DNA of 64,000 nt from Hemicordylus capensis (GCF_027244095.1 NC_069662.1:11868501-11932500), one strand, 5' to 3'; shown: positions 1 to 10,870, counted from the stretch's first letter. The notes: generated by a model from the letters alone, not told the origin. Translations and numbers: made by a program.

Positions 1-147
1 TATCATATGAAAAAAAATCACAGTAAGTCAGACCTTTTGTCCAGCTAGCCCAAAAGTATTTAGATAGCCAATATTGTTTTATATAAATAGGACTGGAAGT
101 ATGTTAACTCTGTCCCATTTTATATTCAGCTAGAATAAGCTCAAAGC
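1..147 (+). other. intron end and splice acceptor of receptor 1
   Basis: This is the 3' end of the intron before the first receptor. A pyrimidine-rich stretch ends in CAGCTAG at 127-133, followed by 14 bases of leader and the ATG at 148. The same CTAG acceptor precedes all seven receptors (CAGCTAG in receptors 1 and 2, CAACTAG in 3 and 4, CACTAG in 5-7). The matching 5' exon must lie left of the window. Confidence 0.7.
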
Positions 148-1140
148 ATGAATGGATCCACCATTGCAGAGTTCATTTTGCTGGGCTTCTCCTGTTCCCG
201 CACTGCCCAACTCTTCATTTTTGTCCTGGTCTTGGCCTGCTATACCACCATCCTTCTGGGCAATGTCCTGATCATGGTAACTGTGTGGTCAGAGCCTCAG
301 CTCTTCCAATCCCCCATGTATTTCTTCCTTGCCAATTTGTCTCTCATTGATATGTCTTTGGGTTCAGTGGCAGCTCCAAAGTTAGTGACTGATCTGTTGA
401 ACAATGGGAATGCGATTTCCTATGGGGGCTGTATGGCCCAGCTCTTTGGTCTCCACCTCTTTGGGGGTGCAGAGATGTTCCTCCTCACCCTCATGGCCTA
501 TGATCGCTATGTGGCCATCTGCCACCCACTGAGATATACAACTATCATGGGTCAGCGACGTTGCTTCAGTCTCCTCATACTTTGCTGGATCGGAGCCTTC
601 ATTCATTCCATTTTCCAAATGGTGGTGATTGCCCAGCTTCCATTCTGTGGGCCCAATGTGCTGGACAATTTCTTCTGTGACATCCCACAAGTAATAAAGC
701 TGGCCTGTTTTGACATCTATATTGCTGAGATCCTCATGTTGTTCAGTGGCAGCCTGATAACCCTCCCCTGCTTTCTGAGCTTGCTGGTTTCTTATGTGAC
801 CATCCTGGCTACCCTCTGTGGCCGTTTTGGAAAGAGTGGTAGTAAGGCCTTGTCCACCTGCAGTTCCCACCTGACAGTAGTTGGCCTGTTCTATATGCCC
901 ATTGTCTTTGTCTATATCAAGCCTTTCTCCAGTTCCCAGGTAGATAAGATGGCCTCTGTGTTCTACATGGTGGTCACCCCTGCCCTCAATCCATTGATCT
1001 ACACCCTGAGGAACCAAGAAATGAAAAGAGCCACGGAGAAGCTGAAAAACAGGTGTAAACATCTCCTCTTGCCTCAAGGGTGGTACATGTGTAAGATTTC
1101 CTTTCCCTATCAAAGACATTGTTGTGCATATGAGTCCTAA
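148..1140 (+). CDS. olfactory receptor 1, class II, OR family 4-like (subgroup A)
   Basis: A G-protein-coupled odorant receptor of 330 residues; the family acts in the ciliary membrane of olfactory neurons through Golf and cAMP. The ligand cannot be told. Landmarks: N-glycosylation sequon NGS at residues 2-4; TM1 about 23-48; PMYFFLANLSL at 56-66 (TM2); Cys95 and Cys177 for the TM3-EL2 disulfide, with the further OR cysteines 167 and 187; MAYDRYVAIC at 116-125; SY at 215-216 (TM5); KALSTCSSHL at 233-242 (TM6); PALNPLIYTLRNQ at 278-290 (TM7). EL2 reads NFFCDIPQVIKLAC, typical of OR4 receptors. The C-tail is about 20 residues longer than usual and Cys-rich (HCCAYES). One oddity is Phe188, where its neighbours have Ser. 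The start is supported by the acceptor at 133. The gene is intact and first of seven tandem copies. Confidence 0.96.
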   Translation: MNGSTIAEFILLGFSCSRTAQLFIFVLVLACYTTILLGNVLIMVTVWSEPQLFQSPMYFFLANLSLIDMSLGSVAAPKLVTDLLNNGNAISYGGCMAQLFGLHLFGGAEMFLLTLMAYDRYVAICHPLRYTTIMGQRRCFSLLILCWIGAFIHSIFQMVVIAQLPFCGPNVLDNFFCDIPQVIKLACFDIYIAEILMLFSGSLITLPCFLSLLVSYVTILATLCGRFGKSGSKALSTCSSHLTVVGLFYMPIVFVYIKPFSSSQVDKMASVFYMVVTPALNPLIYTLRNQEMKRATEKLKNRCKHLLLPQGWYMCKISFPYQRHCCAYES

Positions 1141-1500
1141 AGTTAACCCATAATTGAAATTAACTAAATGCTGATACATTTTAGTGAATATTATCTTGCA
1201 ATATTATTATAGATGAGATGACTGGTATTGCATTTTTAATGCACATTGATTCTATTTGTTCATTATGATTTACTTTGATTCGTTTGTATATTTGTAGAAT
1301 GTGATCTTGCTATGTCTTTTTTGCAACTTTGGTATATCTGTGGTTTGTAAAAAGTTCTGAGTACAATACCAAAGAAAGACTTGCATATTGACTATTCTAA
1401 AACAAAGATAATGATGTTTGTGAAGAGACTGAAGCTGTTGAGTTGGTTAATAGACTGATTCAAGATTGTACCAGTTAAGTGCTTCAAATATCTAGGCATA
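1141..1500 (+). other. conserved 3' flank of receptor 1
   Basis: This stretch aligns by eye with the flanks after the other receptors: a TGATA/TTAGTG.ATATTATCTTGCAA block, then a GATGAGATG.TAGTATTGCAT block, then GATGTGGTCTTGCTATGTC. It is probably 3' untranslated or downstream sequence. No clear polyadenylation signal stands out. Confidence 0.5.
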
Positions 1501-1709
1501 GAGGTCATTCACACAATCAAAAACTGTGTTCTATCCGGGTTTGGGAGCTGTATGTGATCCTAATTTTCAGTTGTGTGGAAGGATGTTAGGAGAAAAATCT
1601 GGGTAGCTTTTCTACTGACCTTGCTTCCACACAATCACTTGCTTCCACACATCCAAAAATTGGGAGCACACACAGCTAGAACTCAGTTTTTGATTGTGTG
1701 AATAACCTC
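1501..1709. mobile_element. palindromic MITE with ~35-bp terminal inverted repeats
   Basis: The left end GAGGTCATTCACACAATC and the right end, read on the other strand as GAGGTTATTCACACAATC, are inverted copies that continue through CAAAAACTG.GTTCTA. The interior is also partly palindromic. Flanking ATA on both sides could be a 3-bp target duplication. No coding capacity. A relic of the same family begins near 34407. Confidence 0.6.
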
Positions 1710-2235
1710 ATAATTTTCAAGCCTCTTGTAAAAGAAAGGCTAATTGCGATTATGTGCTGCAAAATGAACAGAAGTCTATAACAGCCATTTTGGCCTTTTT
1801 CCATTCTCAGGGTGCCATTGCCTATTTTATCCCCTCAGCAAATAGGCTGTATGAATCCAAATCCCTAGCACAACATTTATATTTTGCCCAGCTTGGTCTA
1901 ATCTCACTTCACAGAAGTAGAACCGGATCATTCAAAATTTCTGAGAAAATTATTTCAAGTGGCCCATTGAGTATCTAATGTAGTTATCCAGTTGGAGTCA
2001 GGTACCCCAAATGTAGAGTCCAAAATATGGCTCGGTATATATATGATAGTACCATTCTTTTAGTGTATAATTATTTGATAGATTTCCCTCCCGACTCACT
2101 CATTAGTATTAATATCTTTATTGCTTTTTACTATTTTATCTTATGTATAACGTATGCATTTTACTATTTTATCTCATGTACATCTTATGCATGCACTTAT
2201 TGTGTGTTGAGTGTCTTTGATTCTACTGGTCAGCT
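1710..2235. other. AT-rich flank, no gene seen
   Basis: No recognisable repeat or conserved coding sequence. Short open frames here have no family signature. Confidence 0.4.
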
Positions 2236-2358
2236 GTGTTCCCTCTAACAGGGATTCCCAGATATTGTTAACTACAACTCCCATAATCCCTAACCAAAAA
2301 CTCTTGCAGCTCGGGATTCTGGGAGTTGTAGTCTGGGAATCCCTGTTAGAGGGAACAC
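2236..2358. mobile_element. short palindromic MITE
   Basis: The ends GTGTTCCCTCTAACAGGGAT and its inverted copy ending GGGAACAC enclose ACTACAACTCCCATAATCCC and its inverse. Arms are about 60 bp. This is a foldback MITE of the ACAACTCCCA type common in reptile genomes, probably hAT-related. Confidence 0.65.
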
Positions 2359-2394
2359 TACTGGTGGTCAGTGACTGTGACAATAAAGATGCAG

Positions 2395-2548
2395 ATTCAG
2401 CTATGTCCTATTGTAAATTTGGTATTTGTGTGGTTTGTAAAGCATTCTGAGTACAATACCAAAGACAAGAATGCTGGACCTCCTATCTTTTCACTATAAT
2501 TTCAGTTGATAATTACCTTCTACAAATTCTTGCATTTTTGTGTGTGTT
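2395..2548 (+). repeat. second copy of the receptor 3' flank
   Basis: CTATGTCCTATTGTAAATTTGG followed by GTGGTTTGTAAAGCATTCTGA repeats the sequence at 1310-1380 about 1.1 kb downstream. The receptor 2 flank has the same doubling (12820-12865 and about 13845-13905), so this local duplication predates the split of units 1 and 2. Confidence 0.5.
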
Positions 2549-3115
2549 AAAGACCAAATGCAATTTGCAGGGTAGAGTAAAACAGTAGTTGCCAGAGTGT
2601 CTGTAATAACAGGGTGCACTGTGCATAGGTGAAGGATGGCAATGAGATAATAATGTAATTGTAAAACATGCTATTGAAATGTCCCTATGTGTCAGTACAA
2701 CTGTACCAGATTTGGTCATGCATAGGTCCAGGAGTTGCAAAGTTGTTTGGGACACAGACACAGACATATGGACACAGATACAGACATCAAGGTGATCTTA
2801 TAAGGCTACTTTCCATGAGGAAAGTATGCTAAAAACACACTGTTGATATGTCCCCCATGGGGCACTACAGCTTTACTTCATTTGATCCAAAGTGGTCCAA
2901 GCAAAGCAAAGCTGTTAGGGCAGAACACAAACACACCCATCATCTTGAAATGGGTTCTGGAATTCATTTATGGGTTATTGCGGTTCAATGCCCTCTATAA
3001 TCTTAACATGTATACCAGCTTTGGAGCAAATTGGTTAGGTGGTTCACAAATTAGCCCATTCTGCCTCAAATGTTCTGAGCACAATGGCATTGTATATAAA
3101 CATCTATATGCGGAG
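2549..3115 (+). repeat. ancient repeat shared with the 14-kb tandem array
   Basis: Blocks such as AATGTCCCTATGTGTCAGTA, ACTGTACCAGATTTGGTC and GTTGCAAAGTTGTTTGG occur here twice and recur five times at 13990-15155, each followed by a run of ACAC/GACA and a CATGAGGAAAGTA.GCTAAAAAC block. The family is not one I can name. Confidence 0.5.
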
Positions 3116-3299
3116 TCTCTTACTCGGCATTGGTGTATGCTAGCTCTCTCATTGTCATTTGACATTTTTGACCAATTGTCCATCTGCTCTGCTCCTGGCT
3201 CGACTCTGCCTCTTTTGGTTTATCCAAAATGTGTGCACCCTCACACTGTATGGGATATGGCTTGCTGAATGAGATACCACCCAGTTCATTTTGGCAATC

Positions 3300-4292
3300 C
3301 CCCAGGCATCATTTTAAAATCTGCTCTGTGACTTTTTTGATTTTAATTGCCAGCAGTCTGGTTCCATCTTGGTTAAAGTGGAGCCCATCCCTTTTGTAGA
3401 GGCTTTGTTTGCCCCAAAATGTATCCCAGTGCCTAACAAATTTAAACCTCTCCTCCCAGCACCACCGTCTCATCCATGCATTGAGACCACTCAGTTCCAT
3501 CTGTTTAGTTGGCCCTGCGCATGGAACAGGTTGCATTTCAGAGAACGCTATTCTGGGGGTCTGGACTTCAATATGCTACCTCGCAGCCTTTTGGCTTCCA
3601 GGACCTCCTGACTGCATTTCTCAACATTGTTGGTGCCAACGTGCAGCACAACTGTTGATTCCTCCCCAGCACTGCCTAACAACCTATCTAGATACTGCAT
3701 GACATCCACAACATTTGCAACAGGCCGGCAAATCACCATGTGGTCTACACATGGGTCACAAACCCATCTCTCTATGCCCCTAATAATTGAATCACCCACT
3801 ACTAGGAGGCCCCCAATCCCTGGAGGAGTATACCCTGTACAAGAGGATATGGGTGAATCACCCAAGGAAGGTGTCCCTTCTAAGGGAGCATTCTCCTCTT
3901 CCTCAGACTGATGTCCTCCTTCCCTGAGACCTTCATTCTCCATGACAGCAGAGGAGCAGTCAGCCTGGGAGTAGGATGCCTTTACCATGTCCCTGAGGGT
4001 CTCACCCACAAACCCCTTAGCTAGAAGCTTCCCTGAGCTTCTCCAGGTCAGCCACCTTGGCTTTGAAGGAACAAACTTGTACACGAGGCCTCCAGAGTGC
4101 TGCTTCCTCTGGAGCTATGGTAGACCTGGCCTTCCATGGTAGAGTAGCCTTGTCCACTGGCAGAATAGTAGTCAGATAGCTGCCAGCTTTCTTTCTTGGA
4201 TTGGTAACCCTGGCCTCCAGGAAATGGTACAGCTGGCTGCTGACTGAAAGGTGGCCAGGTCTGCCAAGTGGTTCGCACATGGGGATGGGCAA
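3300..4292 (-). mobile_element. CR1-type LINE relic: ORF1 with SGNH-esterase signature
   Basis: Read on the minus strand the translation contains VVGDSIIRGIERW near 3785-3800 (SGNH block with the nucleophile Ser), VVLHVGTNN near 3656-3675 and KRDGLHFNQDGTRLLA near 3350-3395 (Asp/His block). This order is that of the esterase domain of CR1-clade ORF1 proteins, which bind the LINE RNA. Upstream are an acidic, low-complexity stretch and a short Leu/Lys region. The domain is split across at least two frames (breaks near 3540 and 4050-4080), so it is a dead fragment. No ORF2 follows. It does not belong to the receptor unit. Confidence 0.75.
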
Positions 4293-4589
4293 ATATTGAA
4301 TGAATTACTTTTCCTCAAGGACAATCCTCTTTTTCTTTGAAATGAGGACATATCCAGGAGATATTAGGCTGTATGGTAGCCTTATTCACACACAGGTGAA
4401 GACTGAATTTGGGAATCATTACTGCATCCCTATCATTCCTTCTCACCATCTACATTTGTAAATGCTGAACTATTGAAATTGCACACAAAGACAGACACAT
4501 ACACATACACATACAGCATGGTGATCTAATAAGACTACTTTTCATGAGGACAGTATGTTTTAAAAAATGAACCAGTAATAAGCTTATTG
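4293..4589 (+). other. duplicated intergenic flank
   Basis: The stretch CACACAGGTGAAGACTGAAT through CATCTACATTTGTAAAT recurs near 27600-27680, 35865-35945 and, more weakly, 53222-53275 and 58550-58600. It is the spacer between the end of one unit and the SINE relic of the next. No gene. Confidence 0.5.
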
Positions 4590-4800
4590 AGAGTTTGTGG
4601 GGTATAGTAGCTAGATTGGATTTAGGCTGAAGATATTGATGTTCAAGTCTTTGCTCAGATGAGTAACCTTGAGTCAGTTAATATCTAGCAGCCTATCCTA
4701 TATGGCAGAATTGTTGTAAGCATAACTGTAACCAGAAAATATGTCATCCACTGGACTCCTTGGAAGAAAGGCACTATAAAAGGTACATTGAATTCTACTG
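4590..4800 (+). repeat. co-duplicated tRNA-type SINE relic, unit 2
   Basis: Contains TAGCTAGATTGGATTTAGGC, TTGCTCAGATGAGTAACCTT and CTGGACTCCTTGGAAGAAAG, the degraded body of the same SINE seen fresh at 27390-27600. Orthologous relics lie before every promoter module in the window (15160, 28331, 39371, 48400, 54390, 61485), so the SINE predates the array. Confidence 0.6.
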
Positions 4801-4886
4801 GCATGATTCAGTCCTAAAGGAAGGGGGAGCCCTTGACAGTACACAAGACTTAGATAGTTCCACTGTATATGTTCAAAACCTACTTA

Positions 4887-5374
4887 GATGATAATTACTC
4901 TGTTTGGGACCCAACAGCAGCAGGCGCTCTCCAGGGTTCTGAAATAATCATCACTAAGAAAAGACCACAGGCTTTGCTGCTCAGAGAGCAGAACCCAAGG
5001 ACCTCAGATGGCAAGAAGGTTATATATTTAGGGAAATTCGGAGTGACCTCCTCTTGGTTTCAAGGTGAGGTGAAAGAACTTTAGAGGAAGCAATCATTCT
5101 CCCAACAATTCCCTCTTTCATATTTGTATGGAGGATTTTTCCCCCCATCCAGGCACTGTATGATCCTGTTTTTAAAAGGGTATTCTGAGCTCATCTCTTT
5201 CTATCTCTCCCTTTCCTTTTGATCACCTGGATTTTGTGCATCTCTTTTTGTTATCCTGGCTGAGCACTCTTGAAAGATTACTATGCTTGGAGGATGCGGG
5301 ATTCCCTTAGACGAAGTGTTGCTAGTTCAGAGGTGAAGGTACCAGCAGCCGATCTGCTTTGAATTGCAACAAGA
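4887..5374 (+). promoter_or_regulatory. promoter/5'-exon module of receptor 2 (inferred)
   Basis: One of seven copies of a conserved block lying upstream of the receptors. In order it holds GTTTGGGACCCAACAGCAG, a TATA-like TTATATATTTA at about 5020-5030, GGTTTCAAGGTGAGGTGAAA, an octamer variant ATTTGTAT at 5122-5129, TTTTAAAAGGGTATTCTG, then GATCTGCTTTGAATTGCAA and a donor AAGA|GTGAGT at 5375. A CCCTTAGA motif about 65 bases before the donor loosely resembles an EBF/Olf-1 half site. Because the donor is kept in every copy and each receptor has a conserved acceptor, I infer a non-coding first exon and promoter. The transcription start cannot be fixed. Confidence 0.6.
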
Positions 5375-5639
5375 GTGAGTTGGGTAATCATGTAAAAAAT
5401 AACCTTAGCCCTATTCAAGCTGTCTGTACATGGTTACAATTAGCAATGGCTTTATGGCATACTCAGTTACCTTTTGGGGGCAAAAACAGAAAAGGAGATT
5501 TAGTGTTTTTTCAGGTTCCCTAATTAAATGAAATCTGCCCCAGGAGGCTTACCTGTGGTGTGGGATGGATGTAGTCATATTCTTTGTCAATTTTGTGAAC
5601 AGTGTGGCTGCAAGCAGCATCTGACATTATCTGTTTTAG

Positions 5640-5713
5640 AGGCGGAGACCCTAGTCTACAAACAAGCATGAATTGTCCCCCTTTACTAAATAGAGTTCAC
5701 CTGGATTTCACCT
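5640..5713 (+). repeat. 5S-type SINE head relic in the intron
   Basis: AGGCGGAGACCCTAGTCTAC through AATTGTCCCCCTTTACTAAA resembles the head of the SINE at 28770-29068. The same relic is at 18590-18690, 41205-41275 and 50213-50283, so it was in the ancestral intron. Here it is cut by the next element. Confidence 0.55.
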
Positions 5714-5956
5714 GGACCTGCTAACTTGGCAAAGAGGCACCTTTTAACGTGGTGATTCTCTTTATTTAGCAGGGGGAGAGTAACTGGCCCTATCCACCCC
5801 CAGCACAGTACTTCCAGTGACTGTTGCTGGTGTCTATCTTATGTTTCTTTTAGATTGTGAGCCCTTTGGAGACAGGGAGCCATCTTATTTGTTTGTTATT
5901 TCTCTGTGTAAACTGCCCTGAGCCATTTTTGGAAGGGTGATATAGAAATCAAATGA

Positions 5957-6026
<70 letters not shown>

Positions 6027-6027
6027 T
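5714..6027 (+). mobile_element. L2-tailed short retroelement with (GATA)n tail
   Basis: Begins near CCTGCTAACTTGGCAAAGAG, carries GCTGGTGTCTATCTTATG, and ends GCCCTGAGCCATTTTTGGAA then GATATAGAAATCAAATGAAT and a (GATA)n run to 6027. The unit 3 paralogue (18655) is uninterrupted, giving an empty site; ATTTCA/ATTTTCA flanks are the likely target duplication. The family recurs many times in both orientations in the window. Confidence 0.75.
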
Positions 6028-6085
6028 TTCATATGGATGTGTGACTACATTTGAGCCCTGTCTGCTATAAGATGTCCTCCTTAGG

Positions 6086-6506
6086 TGATGGGGCCATAGA
6101 TCAGTGGTAGAGCATCTGCTTGCAGGCAGAAAGTCCCAGCATCATCCCTGACAGCCTCTCCAGCCTCTTCCTGCCCTAAACCTTAAGGAGCCTCTGTCAG
6201 TCAATTGATCTAGATCGACAAATATGAATATATGATGAATATTTATATACTGCTTTTCAACAAAAGTTCCCAAAGCAGTTTACATAAATATAGATAAATG
6301 ATGGTTCCCTCTCCCCAAAGGGCTCACAATCTAAAAAAGAAACTTAAGACAGACACCAGCAACAGCCACTGGAGGGATGCTGTGCTGGGGCTGGATAGGG
6401 CCAGTTGCTCTCCCCCTGCTAAATAAAGAGAACCGCCACTTTTAAAAGGTGGCTCTTTGCTCATGGGTCTGACTCAACATAAGGCAGCTTCCTATATTTT
6501 CCTATC
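6086..6506 (+). mobile_element. tRNA-derived SINE, split by another insertion
   Basis: The head GGGGCCATAGATCAGTGGTA.AGCATCTGC has a pol III A box-like core and a degenerate B box. The body stops at about 6230 and the tail GTCTGACTCAACATAAGGCA resumes at 6465 after the minus-strand element between them. Confidence 0.7.
6231..6464 (-). mobile_element. L2-tailed short retroelement, minus
   Basis: Minus copy of the family at 5714: TATATACTGCTTTTCAACAA at its tail, GGGCTCACAATCTAAAAAAG and CACCAGCAACAGCCACTGGA in the body. It is nested in the SINE above. Confidence 0.75.
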
Positions 6507-7615
6507 TATATAAGGGAGTTGAGCTCTTTGTATTGGCAGGTACAGTGGGGACTGAGGAATGAAGGTTTGCAGGAAAAAAATTCCATGATAAAGCCATTGA
6601 TTGGGGTTGTGGAGAAAGAAGAGAATAGGCAAAAGCAGGTGTTTTTCAATATTTTGATACTCTTCTGACCCCCTAAAGTAATATATAACACTCTGTGACA
6701 TCCTGTGTTTAAAGCTAGTGGCTGACATCCTGACTAATGATGTGTAGTTTAGCACCTTGTTGCTGAGGGTTCATCAATGTGTTTGCAGTCTAGCAAAGCA
6801 CTCCAGGTATGCTCCCAGAGTGCAGGTAATCTCCAAAAAGTATTCATGCTCTTGCACATGAGCAAAAGAGTCCTTGTGCTTTGGAAGAGCGGCAGACCAG
6901 TGAAGGGGCTAGGACTTCATTGATGTTAGGAGCACAGACACTTGGTTAGTCAGGATGATGTCAGCCACTGATTTGATTAGGTAGCGAGAAATAAAGCATA
7001 TTTGCCTTTTAAAGTAAGGGCTGGCTTGTGCCTGCTTAGTTTTAAAAACCTATTTCGGTTTGAGGCTGCCAATCTCATTTTGGACTCCAGGTTATTATCA
7101 CGAGGTACTTGCTCATTGTAGCAGCAACTGCTGAAAACTCTAATTCAAACAAGCCAGAATTGAACCGAGGGAGTCAGTATTTCCCTGGCTTTCTCATTTG
7201 ATTCTGTGTACTCAGCTTGCACACGAATTGTACATTCAGGAAGAGAGTATGTCAAGAATGTAAAGCGGAGAGCTGCTCCAAGACATGGGAGGCAGACAAG
7301 GGGAGAGGAGCTGAAAACGACCTGGATCTTCTGCTGCTCATGAATCCAAAGGCAACACAGCAATGGCACCCTTTTGGCTACCCACTAGATGAGCTTTAGA
7401 GCGTGTGGGAAATTCCCCCCCTTGGCCTGTCAACCAAAGAAGCACCATTGCTGTCCCTGCCCTTGGATTTGTGAGTGTGAGTACCCTTGGAGGAGCCAGG
7501 TATTTGTTGGCATCTGTCTCCATCTGCCACCTATCGTCCCTGACCATCTCCATGCCTTGGACATGGTGGGTAAGGCTCCTACCCTCCTTCGTTGTTTGGA
7601 CCCCCCCTTTAAGCT
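6507..7615 (+). other. intron of unit 2, blocks A and B shared with unit 3
   Basis: Block A (about 6780-7250; TTGATGTTAGGAGCACA, GAGAAATAAAGCATATTTGCC) has two paralogues in unit 3, at 18690-19610 and 20745-21200. Block B (about 7250-7615; GACCTGGATCTTCTGCTGC) matches 21230-21540. Open frames here are not conserved between copies. Confidence 0.55.
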
Positions 7616-7623
7616 GTTGGCCC

Positions 7624-8333
7624 TAGGGGTGTGCAAACAGATTCGAATCTGAACTGGTTCAATATTGAACCAGTTTGGTTCAAAGGTTTGGGTTCAGCTT
7701 GACCCCAGACTGAAATGTCCCACAAGGGTTGGGTGTGTGTGTGTTGTGTTAGTTGAGCTGTTTTTTAAAAAACTTTTTAAAAACTTACCCTCTCTGGGGG
7801 CTTCTCTAAGGTTGTGGTGGTGGGTGTCTGCAGAGGTTCCCCTCCCCCGCTGGCCTTTCTTTATGCAAAAATAGCCTGGTTTGGTGGTCTTTGGCGCTAT
7901 CTGGGCCTATTCCCCAGTGCAGTGACCATTTTGGAGGCTGCTGCACAAGTGCAGTGGGACCCTGCAGGGCTGAGTCATGACCCATGCCACGCGGATTCCC
8001 ACTGTGCATGCATGGTGGCCTCCAAAATGGCCACTGCATCATGGAATAGGCCCAGAAAGGGCCAAAGACCACCCTAACCTGGGTGATTTTTGCATAAAGG
8101 AAGGCCGGTGGGGGGGGACACCTCCACGGACAACCCCCCGCCACCTTGGAGAAGCCCCCTGGAGGAAGTAAGTTAAAAAAGACTTTTTAAAAAGTTTGAT
8201 GAACCCCCCTCCCGAACCAAACCAAATGGGGGGGTGGGTTTCAATGGTGGGTAAAACTAAACTGTCCCCATCTGTTTCAAGTCTGGTTTGAACTTGAACT
8301 GAACCAGGCCGGGCGGTTTTGTGCACACCCCTA
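7624..8333. mobile_element. hAT-type non-autonomous transposon, whole
   Basis: Terminal inverted repeats TAGGGGTGTGCA and TGCACACCCCTA are flanked by a perfect 8-bp target duplication GTTGGCCC (7616-7623 and 8334-8341). Length 710 bp, no transposase. The paralogous site in unit 3 near 21520 lacks it, so it inserted after units 2 and 3 split. Confidence 0.88.
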
Positions 8334-8341
8334 GTTGGCCC

Positions 8342-9760
8342 TCCTTGGGGTCTCAACCCTAAGATTGAGAACCCCTAGAATAAGGTAAAATCATGCAGCT
8401 TTATGTATAGCGAAGTTACTTTGGCAGTATAGAATCAGGCCTCTGTGTTCCAATTCAACAAATTCCAACCCCTGATAAGCATCCGGAGGTACTCAGCAAA
8501 TGTAGAAAGTTTTTCCTAGTATCAGCTGAAGTATACACAATGCAAGGAATGTTGGGTTGGGAGAATCTTTGGGCACTGAAAGAATGGCCATCTTCAAAGG
8601 CTGTCTTGGTTATGATTGGAATGCTGCCACTAGCTGACTTGACCCCACACAGGGTCATCTGTGAGGGACAGGGACCCTACTACATTGTGATCCAACACCA
8701 GGAGGCGGATTATAGATGCCCAGGATGTGGCCATCTTGGTCCTGTCATAGAGTTTGTTGCCTACACTGTATGGAGGAAGGGGAGGGGAGTTGTTAGGTCA
8801 ACTAGGGCAAATGTGGATAATTACAATGGTATTAAATAAAGCCACGGCCCAGTTCAATACAGCTTTTAGTGCTACAACAGTATATTATACAAGTGGACAG
8901 ATGCCTGTCAATTCCTATATATTTTTTATGTGAAGGACAGCATCTGAATTCCTGCTATCAGTGAACCTGAGTCCAGGCCCCTCAAATGCATGGTGCAGAT
9001 AAAAAGTGTGCTCTTTTTACGCTGCATTCAGTGTAACATGTAAATAACTCCACTTATGTACAGTTATATACCCATGCACACTTCATGGTATGAGTGTTGA
9101 ACATCAGATGTGAGTTGGGCTTTGAAGCCTTGTGTTTTTGATTGTGTGGGGGGCACTCTACTCCTTCCAAATTGCAAAAACTGGTTTCAGGTGGAAAGCA
9201 CCGGGGTGCAAAGAGGTGAAAGTGCTCTCATTTTCTCGCTCTCTCCTCTCCTCCCCCCGCCTTTCTCCTACAAAGGTAGAAGCCTTCTTACTTTTTTTCG
9301 AGTACAATTAGGATAGACTGGTCTGAGAGCAGTGTGTATCATAGAGTGTGAATGACAGAGAGGAAACAGTGTGGAAATTTATGTCTCGAGTCATGAGGAT
9401 GAGGAAATGGCTTTATTTTTCACGAAGACACCCACAAACAGTGGAACTCTCCCAGAAATATCTAGCATTTGCAGGAGCCACCATTACAATTATACTGCTC
9501 CATAAAGTTGTGTTATGCTGTTTTAATAAGTCCATGAGAGCTCTCCTAAATAAGAACCATCTAGCCCAGCATCCTGTTTTGCACGGTGCTCAATGAAGTC
9601 GTTCTGGGAGGTATCAAAAAGGTGCGTGGAAGAAATGCTGCCCCCAGCAACTAGGATTCTGGTGTACACTTCATTTGAACACAGAAGTTCTGCATCAGAA
9701 GTGTGGCCTTTGTGAATATAAAAATTCATCTTAGGCCACACCACTGCTCAGGATGGCCCA
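8342..9760 (+). other. intron of unit 2, blocks B, C and D shared with unit 3
   Basis: About 8440-8590 matches 21600-21740 (TTCCTAGTATCAGCTGAAG), 8930-9350 matches 19620-20400 (AAAAACTGGTTTCA) and 9430-9745 matches 22316-22640 (TATACTGCTCCATAA). No gene; the open frames are chance. Confidence 0.5.
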
Positions 9761-10780
9761 CAGCAAATAAAATAGCTTGCACACGTCTTCATCTGGGTGC
9801 TAAAAGTAAAGTAAACCACTGAAAAGTAATTAGCCACTTTGAATACAAAGCATGAACTTGTTTAATACTAAACTAGACATTCAGGAACATTGCAGGCTTA
9901 ATGCTTTCTGGGCTTTCTCAGTTGAATGGCACCTAAGCAAGAGAGAGTGGACAATATTCCAGATGTTACAAGATGATACATTCTTTCCTTCTCTGATAAT
10001 TTGATTACATGAATGGGATTCTGCCAGCATAAACATAATTTCTTATGGGAGTGTTGTGTAGGTCTACCTACAATTATTACTTGGCTCCATGAGAAAGGTA
10101 TAAGTTAAGCAATTGTTTCTGAGGGTGCATCTTTAGAGAACTTGAGAGAGAAAGTTCTGAGTTCACAAAATATTAATTACCTCATCATAGTTTGCCTTAC
10201 AAATTACACACTAGTGGGAGGAAATAAAAGATGTGTGTGAGAGAGAAATGTATGTTCACTCTGAAATGCTAGACTTTGATGGAAGGAAACAGAAGATTTG
10301 TGCTGCTGCTGCTGCTGCTTCGGCCAAGCCGTGTTTTCTTCCATCCCTGTTTGGGCACACTGGCCTATCACTGTAGGGCTACTAGCATCTACTAGCATTC
10401 ATTGTCCTGTAGAAATGCCTGTGCATCTTGGGAAACTAATATTTACGGCGAGAGTTTTCAGAGGCAACAGCAGTCACTTTATCAGATACATGAAAAGTGC
10501 ACTTTTAAAATAGTTTTACTGCTGCTGACTAATAGGGATAACTCTCCTGGAATTTGCCAGTGCTCTGATCAGTGCTTTAGATAGCAGGTGCCTTGTCCAG
10601 TTCTGGTGCTCTCTGGCTCTTCTTCACCCTCCTGCATGGACATTCTGGAGGTGCAAGCACAGGTAGAAAAGCAGAGCTTTTTCCAGGCACTGCACATGAC
10701 CAGTCCGACCTGGAGTAGCATTGTCCTGCCCCTGTAGGGTTGGTCATGTGAATGATCTCGATGATTGGCAAAAATGAAGT
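9761..10780 (+). other. unique-looking intron sequence of unit 2
   Basis: No repeat family or conserved frame recognised. A short (GCT)n run lies at 10300-10320. Confidence 0.35.
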
Positions 10781-10870
10781 TTCCCGGAAGTCCCAAAATG
10801 TAGTCATTATGGTTTGCAGATTCTTAGTTCTTTTGTAGGATAAGCCTGACGCATTTCGACTCTAGGTCTT
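10781..10870 (+). other. intron block conserved before receptors 2 and 3
   Basis: TTTTGTAGGATAAGCCTGAC with GCATTTCGACTCTAGGTC recurs at 24860-24955 in unit 3. Confidence 0.45.

Noticed and set aside
382-1179. Long minus-strand open frame opposite receptor 1, with similar ones opposite the other receptors (11881, 25936, 33081, 42027, 51009, 56653)
   Set aside because: Antisense to a conserved receptor. The frame is a by-product of receptor codon use and has no protein family signature.
2382-2387. AATAAA as a polyadenylation signal of receptor 1
   Set aside because: It lies beyond two MITE insertions, 1.24 kb after the stop, and is not conserved in the other units. It cannot be supported.
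5957-6026. GATA microsatellite as a regulatory GATA-factor cluster
   Set aside because: It is the simple-repeat tail of a retroelement. The same runs occur at other element tails (39324, 40804, 48339).
6086-6160. tRNA-like A and B box sequence
   Set aside because: It continues into a SINE body and tail and cannot fold as a full tRNA. The same applies to heads at 41322, 50333 and 63580.
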